A DNA stretch of 64,000 nt from Paenibacillus sp. VTT E-133291 (GTDB lineage: Bacteria > Bacillota > Bacilli > Paenibacillales > Paenibacillaceae): the NCBI RefSeq assembly GCF_002264395.1, contig NZ_NFVA01000033.1, forward strand, positions 1 to 64,000, in the 5' to 3' direction. How positions within the stretch are numbered: position 1 is the first letter of the stretch; each line of letters begins with the position of its first letter. Positions 1-9,088 of the stretch are shown piece by piece. The notes beneath the pieces were generated by a model, which saw nothing but the letters and a program-made list of their open reading frames with translations, did not search any database and was not told where the DNA came from. The position numbers and the translations under genes are program-made.

Positions 1-26
1 CCAGGGTTCGAGCCCCTGAGAGTCCA
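1..26 (+). tRNA. 3' end of a tRNA (cut by window edge)
   Basis: Bases 2-18 form a perfect T-arm: stem CAGGG/CCCTG around the seven-base loop TTCGAGC, preceded by the usual GG-TTC context. It is followed by seven bases that would be the 3' acceptor strand (AGAGTCC) and an A as discriminator. The next bases are TCC, so CCA is apparently not encoded. The rest of the tRNA lies upstream of the window, so the amino acid cannot be assigned. Confidence 0.75.
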
Positions 27-34
27 TCCTAAAG

Positions 35-60
35 AAAACGGCAGAAATGCCGTTTTTTTT
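35..60 (+). terminator. Intrinsic terminator after the tRNA
   Basis: The stem AACGGCA/TGCCGTT with loop GAAA is followed by a run of at least seven T. It sits about ten bases after the tRNA end. The same core hairpin recurs at 63805-63828 and, longer, at 61342-61379. Confidence 0.85.
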
Positions 61-61
61 G

Positions 62-91
62 TTGTTTAGGGACGGAGTGGCTTTTTATACT
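62..91 (+). promoter_or_regulatory. Candidate sigma-A promoter for a short transcript
   Basis: TTGTTT (62-67) and TATACT (86-91) are separated by 18 bases, a plausible -35/-10 pair. Transcription would start near 98 and end at the terminator-like hairpin at 194-235. No convincing gene lies between. Confidence 0.35.
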
Positions 92-97
92 TTGGGT

Positions 98-235
98 AGA
101 AAAAACGTTCATTGCAAGGAGAGCCGTGCGGAAACATAGCTCTCGGTGCAAAAGCCGCTTTTATGGGAAGCGGCTTTCGCATGATCAGTCAGGAAATAGA
201 CCGTATTCATTGGACAAGGGAGGTCTATTTTTTTT
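98..235 (+). ncRNA. Candidate structured small RNA
   Basis: Three successive hairpins can be drawn: GAGAGC with GCTCTC (about 119-144), AAAGCCGCTT with AAGCGGCTTT (151-177), and AAATAGACC with GGTCTATTT (194-230) ending in a T-run. The last hairpin looks like an intrinsic terminator. I could not match it to a riboswitch class I know. An ATG-started reading frame spans 112-294, but it crosses the terminator, lacks a good ribosome site and looks like no family, so RNA is the better reading. It could also be a leader that attenuates the kinase gene starting at 433. Confidence 0.35.
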
Positions 236-348
236 GCGCTGAAGTAAGATCCAGTGCTCTCTCCCGGTACATCGACGACCTCAAGACCAGGTAATGCTTC
301 ATCAAGTCAACAATAAACTCTAGTCGGGACGAGCGACTTAGGTTATTA

Positions 349-362
349 TGAAAGCGCAAACA
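349..362 (+). promoter_or_regulatory. Candidate cre (CcpA) site before the first kinase gene
   Basis: TGAAAGCGCAAACA fits the catabolite-responsive element consensus TGWNANCGNTNWCA at 9 of 10 defined positions. A -10-like TATTAT (344-349) abuts it, so a bound CcpA would block transcription of the kinase/regulator/importer operon when preferred sugars are present. The remaining sequence of 236-432 shows no gene. Confidence 0.5.
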
Positions 363-432
363 TATTTTCTGAGAAGTCATGAAAGCTACAATTTAGCTAC
401 AGAGCATAAAGGCAATCTGAACGGAGGATACG

Positions 433-2214
433 ATGGAAAACTGGTTGGGTAAATCGTTAAAGCAGAAGCTGAGCTTGTTGATTATTATTTCGGTATTGGT
501 ACCGGTGTTGTCTCTGGGACTGTTCTCCTATTATATCGCTGAAAGCTTAACGGAGGAGAAAGCGAAAAGTTCAGGCATGAACACGCTTAGGCAAATTGGG
601 GCCTATTTGGAAAATATGGTGAGCGATGTTGAGAATCTATCACTATTCCTCATCGGCCACCCGGATGTCCAAAGCTATTTGAAAACACCGGAATATGATT
701 TGTTAAAGCAAACCTCCATCGTTAATTTACTTACAACATTATCGATTTCCAAACCATATATCGCCAATGTCATGATCGAATCGAATAAAGATAATAAGCC
801 GTCGGTTTCCTTCAGATCCGTGCTCGAATCAGAATGGGCCGATATTCAGAGCGAATATCCCGGTTACTATGAGGAATATCCCAAGTGGTGGTCTCCGGTG
901 CATCATTTCGTTACGTCGGACGGTAAGGAGGATGTCATTACGATGTCGCGGCCGATTCGCAGCACATCCAAATATTACAGTATCGGCATGCTTAAAATTA
1001 GCTTGACGCAATCGGTTATCTCTAACCATTTAAAGCAAGCTGGACTAGAGGGGGAAGGCGTCGCCCTGCTGTTGGACGGACAAAATCAGATATTGGCTGG
1101 GCCGGAAGGATATTCGACTAACAAGAACTTAAACGAGTATTTCCCCGGAATAGTTGATTTCAAGGGGAAAACGGGTTCGTTCGATTACCGGGAAGCGGAG
1201 GAACGGAGTACAGTACTGTACTATCAGATGCCGAATGTTAACTGGAGGCTCGTAGGGATCATTCCGGCAAAAGCTTACAGAGCGCAGAACCAGTATTTTT
1301 TAACGTTAACTGCAATTGCAGTCAGCATTTCGATGCTCTTTGTCATCGCGTTCGTACTTGTACTTATTCAAAAGGTAACGAAACCATTGTCTGCATTAAC
1401 GAAGTTTCTTAGGAATTCCAGCCCGGACGAGCCGCTGCCGACACTGCCCGTCACATCAATCGATGAGGTTGGACAACTGATTATTAGCTATAATCGGATG
1501 AGCTCGCGAATTATTAATTTAACCGATGAGGTGAAGCTGAGCGAAGCGTTGAAGAAGGAAGCAGATATGTCGGCGCTTCAAGCGCAGATCAATCCGCATT
1601 TTCTATATAATACGTTGTCGTCAGTCCACTGGATGGCGCTAATGAAGGGAGAAGAAAGAATCGCGGATATGGTTGGCTCATTGAGTGATTTTCTTCGGTT
1701 CAGTTTAAATAAGGGACAGGAATATTGTGCAATCAGCCAAGAAATTCTGCATGTAGATCATTATGTGAAGATTCAGTCCATTCGATATCCAGATAAATTC
1801 GATTACGAGGCGGATATTCCGGCGGAGCTGCTGGATCTGAGAATGCTGAAGCTGCTGCTCCAGCCGCTAATTGAAAATGCGATGCTTCATGGCATTTTGA
1901 AAAGAGAGGGTAAAGGAAGCATTATTGTTAAAGCGTTGTCTGCGGGAGAGCGTATAACATTTATTGTTCAGGATGATGGTGTCGGCATGAGTAAGGAAAG
2001 AGTGGAGCTGCTAAGGGAGAAGATAAGCGCAAATTTGGGCATTGATCCGCTGAAGAATAATGACTCGGCAGGCAGCAGCTACGGATTGCGTAATGTGCAT
2101 AATCGGCTACAGCTTCATTATGGGCACGAAGCTGGCTTGCGGATTGAAAGTGCAGAAGGTAGCGGCACTAAAGTTAGCTTTACGATTATTCCGCTCCAAT
2201 CAGAAATCAAATAG
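433..2214 (+). CDS. YesM-type sensor histidine kinase
   Basis: Membrane sensor kinase of 593 residues that should autophosphorylate and pass phosphate to the regulator encoded directly downstream. Seen in order: transmembrane helix about 13-35, a roughly 250-residue extracytoplasmic sensor region, a second helix about 287-313, a HAMP linker (starting KVTKPLSALT), a His_kinase block with QINPHFLYNTLSS (phosphoacceptor His near 390), and an ATPase domain with N-box PLIENAMLHG and G-box DDGVGM. This is the usual layout and length for the YesM/LytS class that pairs with AraC-type regulators. The ribosome site GGAGG is at 422-426. A candidate cre site lies upstream. By position it probably senses an extracellular sugar, possibly through the binding protein at 3901; the ligand is not readable from the sequence. 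Confidence 0.93.
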   Translation: MENWLGKSLKQKLSLLIIISVLVPVLSLGLFSYYIAESLTEEKAKSSGMNTLRQIGAYLENMVSDVENLSLFLIGHPDVQSYLKTPEYDLLKQTSIVNLLTTLSISKPYIANVMIESNKDNKPSVSFRSVLESEWADIQSEYPGYYEEYPKWWSPVHHFVTSDGKEDVITMSRPIRSTSKYYSIGMLKISLTQSVISNHLKQAGLEGEGVALLLDGQNQILAGPEGYSTNKNLNEYFPGIVDFKGKTGSFDYREAEERSTVLYYQMPNVNWRLVGIIPAKAYRAQNQYFLTLTAIAVSISMLFVIAFVLVLIQKVTKPLSALTKFLRNSSPDEPLPTLPVTSIDEVGQLIISYNRMSSRIINLTDEVKLSEALKKEADMSALQAQINPHFLYNTLSSVHWMALMKGEERIADMVGSLSDFLRFSLNKGQEYCAISQEILHVDHYVKIQSIRYPDKFDYEADIPAELLDLRMLKLLLQPLIENAMLHGILKREGKGSIIVKALSAGERITFIVQDDGVGMSKERVELLREKISANLGIDPLKNNDSAGSSYGLRNVHNRLQLHYGHEAGLRIESAEGSGTKVSFTIIPLQSEIK

Positions 2215-2250
2215 ATTGCAACCTTTGTGGGGAAGAAGGAGAGTCTGCAT

Positions 2251-3795
2251 ATGAAGCTTTTAATTGTAGATGACGAAGTCATTATTAGGACCGGCATTAG
2301 CACGGTTATTAAATGGGAAGAGAATGGCATTGAGCTGCTTGTGCCGGCTGCTTCCGCAGAGGAAGCTTTGATGCGCATTCCGGTTGAGTGTCCTGACATC
2401 ATTCTAACCGATATTCGGATGACGGGAATGACGGGATTGGAATTATCTCGTGAGGTTAAGCGGAATTTTCCTTACATTGAAATTGTTATATTGTCTGGAT
2501 TCGATGATTTCGCATATGCACAGCAAGCGATGCGGGAAGGCATAAGTGATTATTTGCTTAAAAATAGCCGTCCTGGCGATATCATGACTGCGGTTATGCG
2601 CGTGAAGCAGCGTATCGTCAGCAGAAGGGAGGCTGATCATCAAGGCGCCATCCATCAAACGGCATTCCGTTGGAAGCAGCTAGATCGGTTTCTTCGCGGG
2701 GACAATCTCCTGACGGAGCGTGAAAGTGAGGAACTGTTGATCTATTATCCTGAGCTGAGGCTCGGATCGGATATGGAGAAGCTAGAGCTATGGCTAGTGA
2801 CATCAGCGTCTCCACTGACCATGAAGGAGGAGACGGAAAGTGAAATGAATGAGGCGGCTGCGATGATTAGGGATTCACTTGGCTGTGTCATTCTGGATTG
2901 GGAATATGGATGGCTGCTTATTTTCCGCAGGGGGCAGCCGGGCGCGAAGCGATTGGTTAAGGCGTCGATGGAGCGGGCGGAGCGCGTTTATCGCCAGCCT
3001 TTTTTTGCAGCATGCGGTGTATGGGCCAGCAATGTGGCAGAATTGAGGGAGTCCCTTCGTACCGCCGAACATACCACCTCTTTCCGATGGTTAGCAGAGG
3101 AAGCAAGGCTGCTGGTTTATGAGGATATTAAAGACCGGAAAGGAATGCGGACCGTTTGTACGGAAGAAGTGGAGAGTAAGTTAACCGCCGTTCTGAGAAG
3201 CGGAAGCCGAGAAGTCGTCCAGCAGTGGATTAAAGGTGAACTGGCGGGCATTAGGCAGGATACGGAAGCGACGCCTAGTTCGGTTCAAGCGTATTTGCAT
3301 TCGTTGATCGTTGGGGGATACCGCTGGTTAGAGCGTGCAGCGGCATCCGTGGGTCAATCGATGCCGAAGCTTCCGCAGCTTGAACAGCTGGATATGAAGC
3401 TGCTTTCAACGAATCCAGAAGAAATACTGCAGCAGATGCTGCTTGCAATCCATGCGCAGTATGAACGATTAAATGGGAGCAGAAATGAAGCCATAAACCG
3501 AACTGTGGCTTATATACGCGAGCATCTTGCTGACAGCTTGTCTTTGGCACAGGTAGCGGCAAGCGTACATATGAATCCAAACTATTTTAGCAAGCTGTTT
3601 AAACAGGAAACAGGTAAAAACTATATTGAGTATGTAACGGAAGCGAGAATGGAATGGGCTAGCCGTTTGTTGAAGGAAACGCCGGCGAAGGTAAGCGAGA
3701 TCGCTAGGCGGGTAGGTTACGAGGATATGAAGCATTTTAACCAGCTTTTTAAGCGGTACAGTGGTGAAACACCTTCGCAATATCGATCAAGATGA
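2251..3795 (+). CDS. YesN-type AraC-family response regulator
   Basis: Cytoplasmic response regulator of about 514 residues. An N-terminal receiver domain starts MKLLIVDDE and carries the phosphoacceptor Asp near residue 54 (ILTDIRM). A long middle region follows, and a C-terminal pair of AraC-type helix-turn-helix motifs lies at about 410-514 (SLAQVAASVHMNPNYFSKLF, then AKVSEIARRVGYEDMKHF). The start at 2251 is preferred because AAGGAG lies nine bases before it; a GTG at 2227 in the same frame would place that ribosome site inside the gene. It follows the kinase by 36 bases and should activate the importer genes downstream. The direct repeats before 3901 are a possible binding site. Confidence 0.92.
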   Translation: MKLLIVDDEVIIRTGISTVIKWEENGIELLVPAASAEEALMRIPVECPDIILTDIRMTGMTGLELSREVKRNFPYIEIVILSGFDDFAYAQQAMREGISDYLLKNSRPGDIMTAVMRVKQRIVSRREADHQGAIHQTAFRWKQLDRFLRGDNLLTERESEELLIYYPELRLGSDMEKLELWLVTSASPLTMKEETESEMNEAAAMIRDSLGCVILDWEYGWLLIFRRGQPGAKRLVKASMERAERVYRQPFFAACGVWASNVAELRESLRTAEHTTSFRWLAEEARLLVYEDIKDRKGMRTVCTEEVESKLTAVLRSGSREVVQQWIKGELAGIRQDTEATPSSVQAYLHSLIVGGYRWLERAAASVGQSMPKLPQLEQLDMKLLSTNPEEILQQMLLAIHAQYERLNGSRNEAINRTVAYIREHLADSLSLAQVAASVHMNPNYFSKLFKQETGKNYIEYVTEARMEWASRLLKETPAKVSEIARRVGYEDMKHFNQLFKRYSGETPSQYRSR

Positions 3796-3810
3796 ATGGC
3801 CGAAGGTGAA

Positions 3811-3871
3811 AATATCCCCCGTAAGCGCTTAATTATCCCCCCTACGACTTATCGTCTGTCTTATCTATACT
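3811..3871 (+). promoter_or_regulatory. Promoter region of the first importer operon
   Basis: A -10 box TATACT lies at 3866-3871 with no good -35, as expected for an activator-dependent promoter. Upstream are two near-direct repeats ending ATCCCCC (about 3811-3820 and 3831-3842), with the palindrome TAAGCGCTTA (3822-3831) between them. The palindrome fits the cre consensus at only 7 of 10 positions. The repeats are candidates for the AraC-type regulator, and the palindrome for CcpA. Confidence 0.4.
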
Positions 3872-3900
3872 AGGGTTATCACTAAAGGGGGAATATTCGA

Positions 3901-5232
3901 ATGAAGAAGAGATTTGCGTTTGTAACGACAATTATCTTGATGATTGCCCTTTTGGCAACCGCTTGCAACAATGGCGGAAAAACGGAGCAGGGCAATGAAG
4001 GCAACAAAGGCTCTGAAGAAAAGACGAAAATTTCAATATGGCATAACTTCGCGGGTGATGACCTTCGTGCCAAAGCGGTTAGAGACCTGATCGACAAGTA
4101 TAAAGCGGAACATCCAGATGTTGAGGTAGACGCGCAAGCGATCCCGGTTGACGGTTATCGTCAACGCCTAAGCACAGTGGCTGCAGCAAATGAAATGCCA
4201 GACGTATTTTTCGTCTATGCGGGCAGCCAATCCCAAGAGTTCTATGATGCCGGGAAGCTTCAACCGATTACAGAGTTGATGGATAAATACCCAGAATGGA
4301 AGAACAATTTCTTGGCAGGGGCATTCGACCGCTATGCGTTTGAAAAAGGACAAATTTTCACAGCACCGCTCGGGATGTCAGCAACTTCGTTCATGTATTA
4401 CAATAAAGATCTTTTCGAGAAGCATAGTGTAAAAGTGCCGACGACTTGGGAAGAGATGATGACTGCGATCAAAACGTTCAACGACAACGGCATTACGCCG
4501 ATTGCCCTCGGCAATAAAGCGCCATGGGTTGCACAATCGACGATTATCGGTTCGTTGGCTGACCGCGTGACAGGCACGGAATGGTTTTTGAAAGCTGCAG
4601 CTCAAGATGGAGCGTCTTTTACAGATTCTGTGTTCATTGATGCATTGGGTAAGTACAAAGAGCTCGTTGACAATAAAGCGTTTCAAGATGGCGCAAACAG
4701 CATCGACAACACACAGGCAGAGCAATACTTCATTCAAGGCAAGGCAGCCATGATGATTAACGGTGCATGGTCACTTACGAATCTTGCAGCATCCTCAACA
4801 CCTGAGCAATTAGCACCTATCGAAGTCACAACTATGCCTGGCATCGAAGGTGGAGCAGGCAAAGCGAATACACTTTCGGGCGGCGCTGGCGCTGGCTTCG
4901 CGCTTAACAAAAATACAAAAGGTGCACAAAAGCAGGCAGCACTTGATCTGATCTACGCAGTAAGCGGACCGGACGGCCAAAAGGCGATTGCAGAAAGCAA
5001 CTCGATGGTTATGTACAAAGTAGAACTGGATAAGTCGAAAGTAAGCCCGCTTTACTTCAAAGCTTACGAATTGGCTGTGAATTCTGAAATTACACCGGTA
5101 TATGACGCCTATTTATCTGCTGAAGCAGGCGAGGTGATTAACAACGGTCTTCAAGAGCTTATGATGGGTGGTAAGCCGGAGGATGTTGCTAAAAAACTGC
5201 AGGATGCGCAAGCGCGTTCGACTAAAAAGTAA
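3901..5232 (+). CDS. Sugar ABC transporter substrate-binding lipoprotein
   Basis: Extracellular solute-binding protein of family 1 (MalE/UgpB-like), 443 residues, which captures a sugar and delivers it to the two permeases downstream. The N-terminus is a lipoprotein signal with lipobox LLATAC, so Cys22 would be lipidated and tether it to the membrane. The mature part begins with a low-complexity charged linker (GGKTEQGNEGNKGSEEK), then the fold starting ISIWHNFAGDD. The ribosome site is GGGGG just before 3901. No ATPase gene is present, as is common for this class, which shares an MsmX-type ATPase encoded elsewhere. The neighbouring cytoplasmic GH20 suggests an N-acetylhexosamine-containing oligosaccharide as ligand; that is inference. 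Confidence 0.93.
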   Translation: MKKRFAFVTTIILMIALLATACNNGGKTEQGNEGNKGSEEKTKISIWHNFAGDDLRAKAVRDLIDKYKAEHPDVEVDAQAIPVDGYRQRLSTVAAANEMPDVFFVYAGSQSQEFYDAGKLQPITELMDKYPEWKNNFLAGAFDRYAFEKGQIFTAPLGMSATSFMYYNKDLFEKHSVKVPTTWEEMMTAIKTFNDNGITPIALGNKAPWVAQSTIIGSLADRVTGTEWFLKAAAQDGASFTDSVFIDALGKYKELVDNKAFQDGANSIDNTQAEQYFIQGKAAMMINGAWSLTNLAASSTPEQLAPIEVTTMPGIEGGAGKANTLSGGAGAGFALNKNTKGAQKQAALDLIYAVSGPDGQKAIAESNSMVMYKVELDKSKVSPLYFKAYELAVNSEITPVYDAYLSAEAGEVINNGLQELMMGGKPEDVAKKLQDAQARSTKK

Positions 5233-5264
5233 TCAGACAAAAGCAAGTAAAGGAGGCTGCCGCC

Positions 5265-6137
5265 ATGCCTGCATCATTGCGCAGCAGAAGCTTCGTCATC
5301 ATGGCGCTGCTTCCTGCACTACTCATTTTTATCATCTTTGCGATCGTCCCGATTTTTTGGTCAGCGTACTACGGGTTCTTTGAGTGGAAGGGACTCGGTG
5401 CTGCCAAGCTTATCGGGTTGGATAATTATCGAATGATATTAGAGGACCCTGTATTCTGGAGAGCGCTGAAAAACAATCTGATCCTTGTTGTCTCGGCAGT
5501 AATAGGTCAAGTATCGGTCGCATTGCTGCTGTCATTGCTCCTGCTTAAGAACACGATGTTCAATCGCTTGATGCGCTCCGCCGTATTTCTCCCGATGGTG
5601 CTGTCTACAGTCGTCGTCGGTCTTATCTGGGGTTATATTTATCACCCGCAAATTGGTTTACTGAATCAATTATTGGAGACGCTGGGACTGGAATCTTGGA
5701 CTCGAACTTGGCTAGACGACCCTAAAATCAATATGTTTGCCGTATCGATTCCGATTAACTGGGCAAATATCGGGCCATATCTTATCATTTTCATCGCTGC
5801 ACTCCAAAATATTTCTTCAGAAATTAATGATGCTTCGAAGATCGATGGGGCGATTGGTTGGAGGAAGCTATTTTTCGTAACGCTCCCGATGATTTGGGGA
5901 ACGGTTGTTGTAACCATCGTACTGTGCATATCTGGGAGCTTAAAGGCATTCGACCATGTTATCGTCATGACGCGTGGCGGACCTGCACAATCTACAGAAT
6001 TGCTCGCCACATATATGTACAATAACACCTTTACGGTATACCGTTACGGCTACGGCTCTGCGGTATCCACAATGATTATTCTGATTAGCGCCGTGCTCAT
6101 TGGCCTAAATCACATCATCACGAAGAGACGCGGGTAA
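5265..6137 (+). CDS. Sugar ABC transporter permease (MalF/UgpA-like)
   Basis: Integral membrane subunit of 290 residues with about six hydrophobic helices, starting with LLPALLIFIIFAIVPIFWSAYYGFFEW. The cytoplasmic EAA-type loop that contacts the ATPase is visible near residue 186 (NDASKIDGAIGWRKLFFVTL). AAAGGAGG precedes the start at good spacing. It lies 32 bases after the binding protein gene and should form a heterodimer with the product of 6185-7054. Confidence 0.93.
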   Translation: MPASLRSRSFVIMALLPALLIFIIFAIVPIFWSAYYGFFEWKGLGAAKLIGLDNYRMILEDPVFWRALKNNLILVVSAVIGQVSVALLLSLLLLKNTMFNRLMRSAVFLPMVLSTVVVGLIWGYIYHPQIGLLNQLLETLGLESWTRTWLDDPKINMFAVSIPINWANIGPYLIIFIAALQNISSEINDASKIDGAIGWRKLFFVTLPMIWGTVVVTIVLCISGSLKAFDHVIVMTRGGPAQSTELLATYMYNNTFTVYRYGYGSAVSTMIILISAVLIGLNHIITKRRG

Positions 6138-6184
6138 TGGGCGGTCGGCTAATGTCAGCCCGGCCGATGAAGGAGTGAATCGCT

Positions 6185-7054
6185 ATGCAAGTAATGATAA
6201 ACGCTCGGTCGGAGAAGATGAGAGGCTCGCTGTTACGTAAGCCGATTTCCGGAATTGCGAAAATCATTCTGTTATTTTATGCCATAATTACATTGTATCC
6301 GCTATACTGGTTAGGAATAAGCGCATTCAAGTCGAATCAGGAATTTTTCAATCGTCCTTATTCCTGGCCGCAGCATTGGCAGCTCGACAACATAACCCGG
6401 GCATGGGATCTCGGAAATATGGGCCGGGCGTTGCTCAACTCCACAGTAGTTACTATGTCAGCGCTACTGCTAACTATTGTGCTCGGCATGCTTGCTGCTT
6501 ATGTGCTTGCCCGATTCCCATTCAAGTGGAGTGGAGCTGTAAAAGGATTGTTCTTGCTCGGCATGCTCATTCCAATTCATAGCACACTCGTTCCATTGTT
6601 TATTTTCATGAACAAGCTCGGGATGCTGAATACGTACTGGTCACTCATTCTGCCTTATACGGCATTTGAATTACCAATTGCAATCTTCCTCGGAATGGCC
6701 TACATCGTATCTATTCCAAGAGAAGTAGAGGAAGCGGCGATGATCGACGGCAATGGCTGGTGGGGAATCTTCGGACGCATCATTTTCCCGCTGTCTCTGC
6801 CAATCGTGGCTACGATTACAATTCTTGCATTTTTAAGGTTTTGGAATGACTTCTCCTTCGCGCTCGTCTTTATTAATTCTCAAGCGCTGAAGACGCTGCC
6901 CCTCAGCTTGTCGCTCTTCTCCGACGGATTCGGAACGGACTACAGCTTAACAATGGGAGCGATGTTTATTGCTGCAATACCAACCATCGTCATCTTTTTG
7001 ATCTTTCAAGAGCAAATTATGAAAGGTATGGTAGCAGGCTCGGTCAAAGGTTAA
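6185..7054 (+). CDS. Sugar ABC transporter permease (MalG/UgpE-like)
   Basis: Second permease subunit, 289 residues with about six helices. Its N-terminal block contains ITLYPLYWLGISAFKS, typical of MalG-type partners, and the EAA loop reads EVEEAAMIDGNGWWGIFGRI near residue 180. GAAGGAG precedes the start. The protein ends in the usual GMVAGSVKG tail. It completes the importer begun at 3901; no ATPase is encoded beside it. Confidence 0.93.
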   Translation: MQVMINARSEKMRGSLLRKPISGIAKIILLFYAIITLYPLYWLGISAFKSNQEFFNRPYSWPQHWQLDNITRAWDLGNMGRALLNSTVVTMSALLLTIVLGMLAAYVLARFPFKWSGAVKGLFLLGMLIPIHSTLVPLFIFMNKLGMLNTYWSLILPYTAFELPIAIFLGMAYIVSIPREVEEAAMIDGNGWWGIFGRIIFPLSLPIVATITILAFLRFWNDFSFALVFINSQALKTLPLSLSLFSDGFGTDYSLTMGAMFIAAIPTIVIFLIFQEQIMKGMVAGSVKG

Positions 7055-7116
7055 CACCCTTGATCGAGTTTTTGGTGTAATTTTATACATATTTCATTCA
7101 TGTGGAGGGATTGATA

Positions 7117-9027
7117 GTGAAATTACATTTTATGGGAGAATTGAGCGAGCTTCAATCAGGGCTTCAGTTGCTGCTTGCCGAACTTAAGTCAGAATCGTCG
7201 GAGGACGGAATTCCCGTGTGGATAGAATCGTCTTCAGGAAAACTGGAAGTTGGCTATGATGGTAAAAGCGCATATATTCGTTACGGCGCTAAACATCAAT
7301 TTTTCCGCGGCTTGGGATTGTTGATTCAGAAGTTTAGTGGTGGAGAGAAGTTTCAAATTATAGAGCAACAACAATTCGATGCGATTGGTCCGATGTTTGA
7401 TTTGTCGCGCAATGGAGTGCTGACCGTTGAAAGTTTCAAGTTTATGCTGCGCAAAATGGCGCTGATGGGCTTGAATAGCGTCATGCTCTATTTGGAAGAC
7501 ACTTACGAGATAGAAGATGAGCCTTATTTCGGCTATATGCGCGGCCGCTACTCTGCTGCGGAGTTGAAGGAAATCGACGATTACGCCGATCAATTCGGCA
7601 TTGAAGCGTTCCCGAGCATTCAGACACTGGCTCATTTGGAGGAGTTTCTGAAATGGGAGCCGGTAAAGGAATATAAAGATACAAAAGGCGCGTTGCTAGT
7701 TGGAGCGGAGAAGACTGATCGTCTGGTCGAAAATATGATTGTCAGCATTAGCGCACCGTTCCGCAGCCGGAAAATCCACATCGGCATGGATGAAGCGGAA
7801 GAGCTTGGACGGGGTAAATTTTTGGATCGCAATGGACATATGAGCCGTTTTGATATTATGACAGGTCATCTGGAACGGGTGCTCGCAGTAACTCGACGCT
7901 TAGGGCTGAAAGCGATGATGTGGAGCGATATGTTCCTGAAGCTGGCTTCGGCGAACGGTGAAGATTATTACGGCCATGAGACGCAAATATCAGAGGACAT
8001 GTCGAGCCGCATTCCGAAGGACATAGATATGGTTTACTGGGACTATAACCACGTCGAGGAGAGGGACTACGAAACATTGATCGCCAAACACCGGCCGCTC
8101 GGCAATAATCTTATTTTTGCGGGTGCGGTGTGGGTATTCAATACGTTCGGTGTCAATTACGGGCTATCCTTGCCGGCGACCGATGCAGCGCTGACGGTAT
8201 GCAAGAAGGAAGGCATTCGCGAAGTTTATGCGACGATGTGGGGTGACGATGGAATGGAGAGCAATCCGTACATCGCTTTGCTCGGCTTGCAGTTTTATGC
8301 GGAGCATGCCTATTCTTCGTCCACGCCGACTGACGAGGTACTGGCTGAGCGCGTTCGGTTCTGCACCGGCATCGAGGCAGATGCTTACATGGGGCTGAAG
8401 TATTTGGACGAGACACCAGGAGCTGCACCAAATAATCAGAAGCAGAGCAATCCGTCTAAGTTTCTGTTGTATCAGGATGTACTGCTGGGGCTGTTCGACA
8501 AACAGATTGATGGGTTAGATATGACGGCACATTATGCATGGACAGAAAGTGAAATTGCAAGCCGCAGAAAGCCTGAGGCAGAGCTGGATTACTTGTTCGA
8601 GGTGCCGCAAAAGCTATGTGCGGTGCTGAAGCAGAAGAGTGAAATCGGGCTTGAGCTGAAGCGGGCTTATGACAGTGGCGACAAGGCATTGCTTAGACGG
8701 ATTGCTGAGGACGTTTTGCCCGAAATCTCGCAGTCAGTACTAAAGCTTCGCGCCGCACACCGGAAGCAATGGCTATCGATGTTCAAGCCGTTTGGCTGGG
8801 AGGTGCTCGATATTCGTTACGGGGGCGTCGTAAGCCGGCTGGATACAGCGAGCATGAGGCTGTTAGAATATGCGGACGGAAAGCTCGAGCGGATCGAGGA
8901 GCTGGAGCAGGAACGATTGCTGTATAGCACGACAAACCGCTTCACCGACAAAGGTGCAGGCTGGTGCAGCTATTATTACCGCATGGCATCGCCTAACGTC
9001 TTTTTCCATGTGATCAATCCATTCTAG
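7117..9027 (+). CDS. Cytoplasmic GH20 beta-N-acetylhexosaminidase
   Basis: Glycoside hydrolase family 20 enzyme of about 636 residues without a signal peptide, so it acts in the cytoplasm on sugar brought in by the importer just upstream. The catalytic Asp-Glu pair is visible in HIGMDEAEELGRG (near residues 224-225). Upstream is a short non-catalytic N-terminal domain and the barrel start GPMFDLSRNGVLTVESFKFM. GH20 enzymes use the substrate's N-acetyl group as nucleophile, with the Glu as acid/base. The start is a GTG at 7117, eight bases after GGAGG; an in-frame GTG at 7102 would overlap that site. It is the only glycosidase of the first operon and carries no cohesin or dockerin. The exact substrate (chitobiose-like or glycan fragment) is unknown. 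Confidence 0.88.
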   Translation: MKLHFMGELSELQSGLQLLLAELKSESSEDGIPVWIESSSGKLEVGYDGKSAYIRYGAKHQFFRGLGLLIQKFSGGEKFQIIEQQQFDAIGPMFDLSRNGVLTVESFKFMLRKMALMGLNSVMLYLEDTYEIEDEPYFGYMRGRYSAAELKEIDDYADQFGIEAFPSIQTLAHLEEFLKWEPVKEYKDTKGALLVGAEKTDRLVENMIVSISAPFRSRKIHIGMDEAEELGRGKFLDRNGHMSRFDIMTGHLERVLAVTRRLGLKAMMWSDMFLKLASANGEDYYGHETQISEDMSSRIPKDIDMVYWDYNHVEERDYETLIAKHRPLGNNLIFAGAVWVFNTFGVNYGLSLPATDAALTVCKKEGIREVYATMWGDDGMESNPYIALLGLQFYAEHAYSSSTPTDEVLAERVRFCTGIEADAYMGLKYLDETPGAAPNNQKQSNPSKFLLYQDVLLGLFDKQIDGLDMTAHYAWTESEIASRRKPEAELDYLFEVPQKLCAVLKQKSEIGLELKRAYDSGDKALLRRIAEDVLPEISQSVLKLRAAHRKQWLSMFKPFGWEVLDIRYGGVVSRLDTASMRLLEYADGKLERIEELEQERLLYSTTNRFTDKGAGWCSYYYRMASPNVFFHVINPF

Positions 9028-9047
9028 GTTGAAGATTTCGACTGAGA

Positions 9048-9088
9048 AAAAAGAAACAGACCATCCTTTAGACGGTCTGTTTCTTTTT
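9048..9088. terminator. Bidirectional terminator between convergent genes
   Basis: A perfect 15-bp stem, AAAAAGAAACAGACC with GGTCTGTTTCTTTTT, has A-rich and T-rich flanks. It can therefore end both the GH20 operon from the left and the MFS gene from the right. Confidence 0.9.

Noticed and set aside
112..294. Sixty-residue open frame near the window start
   Set aside because: It crosses a terminator-like hairpin, has no clear ribosome site and no family likeness; the stretch looks like structured RNA.
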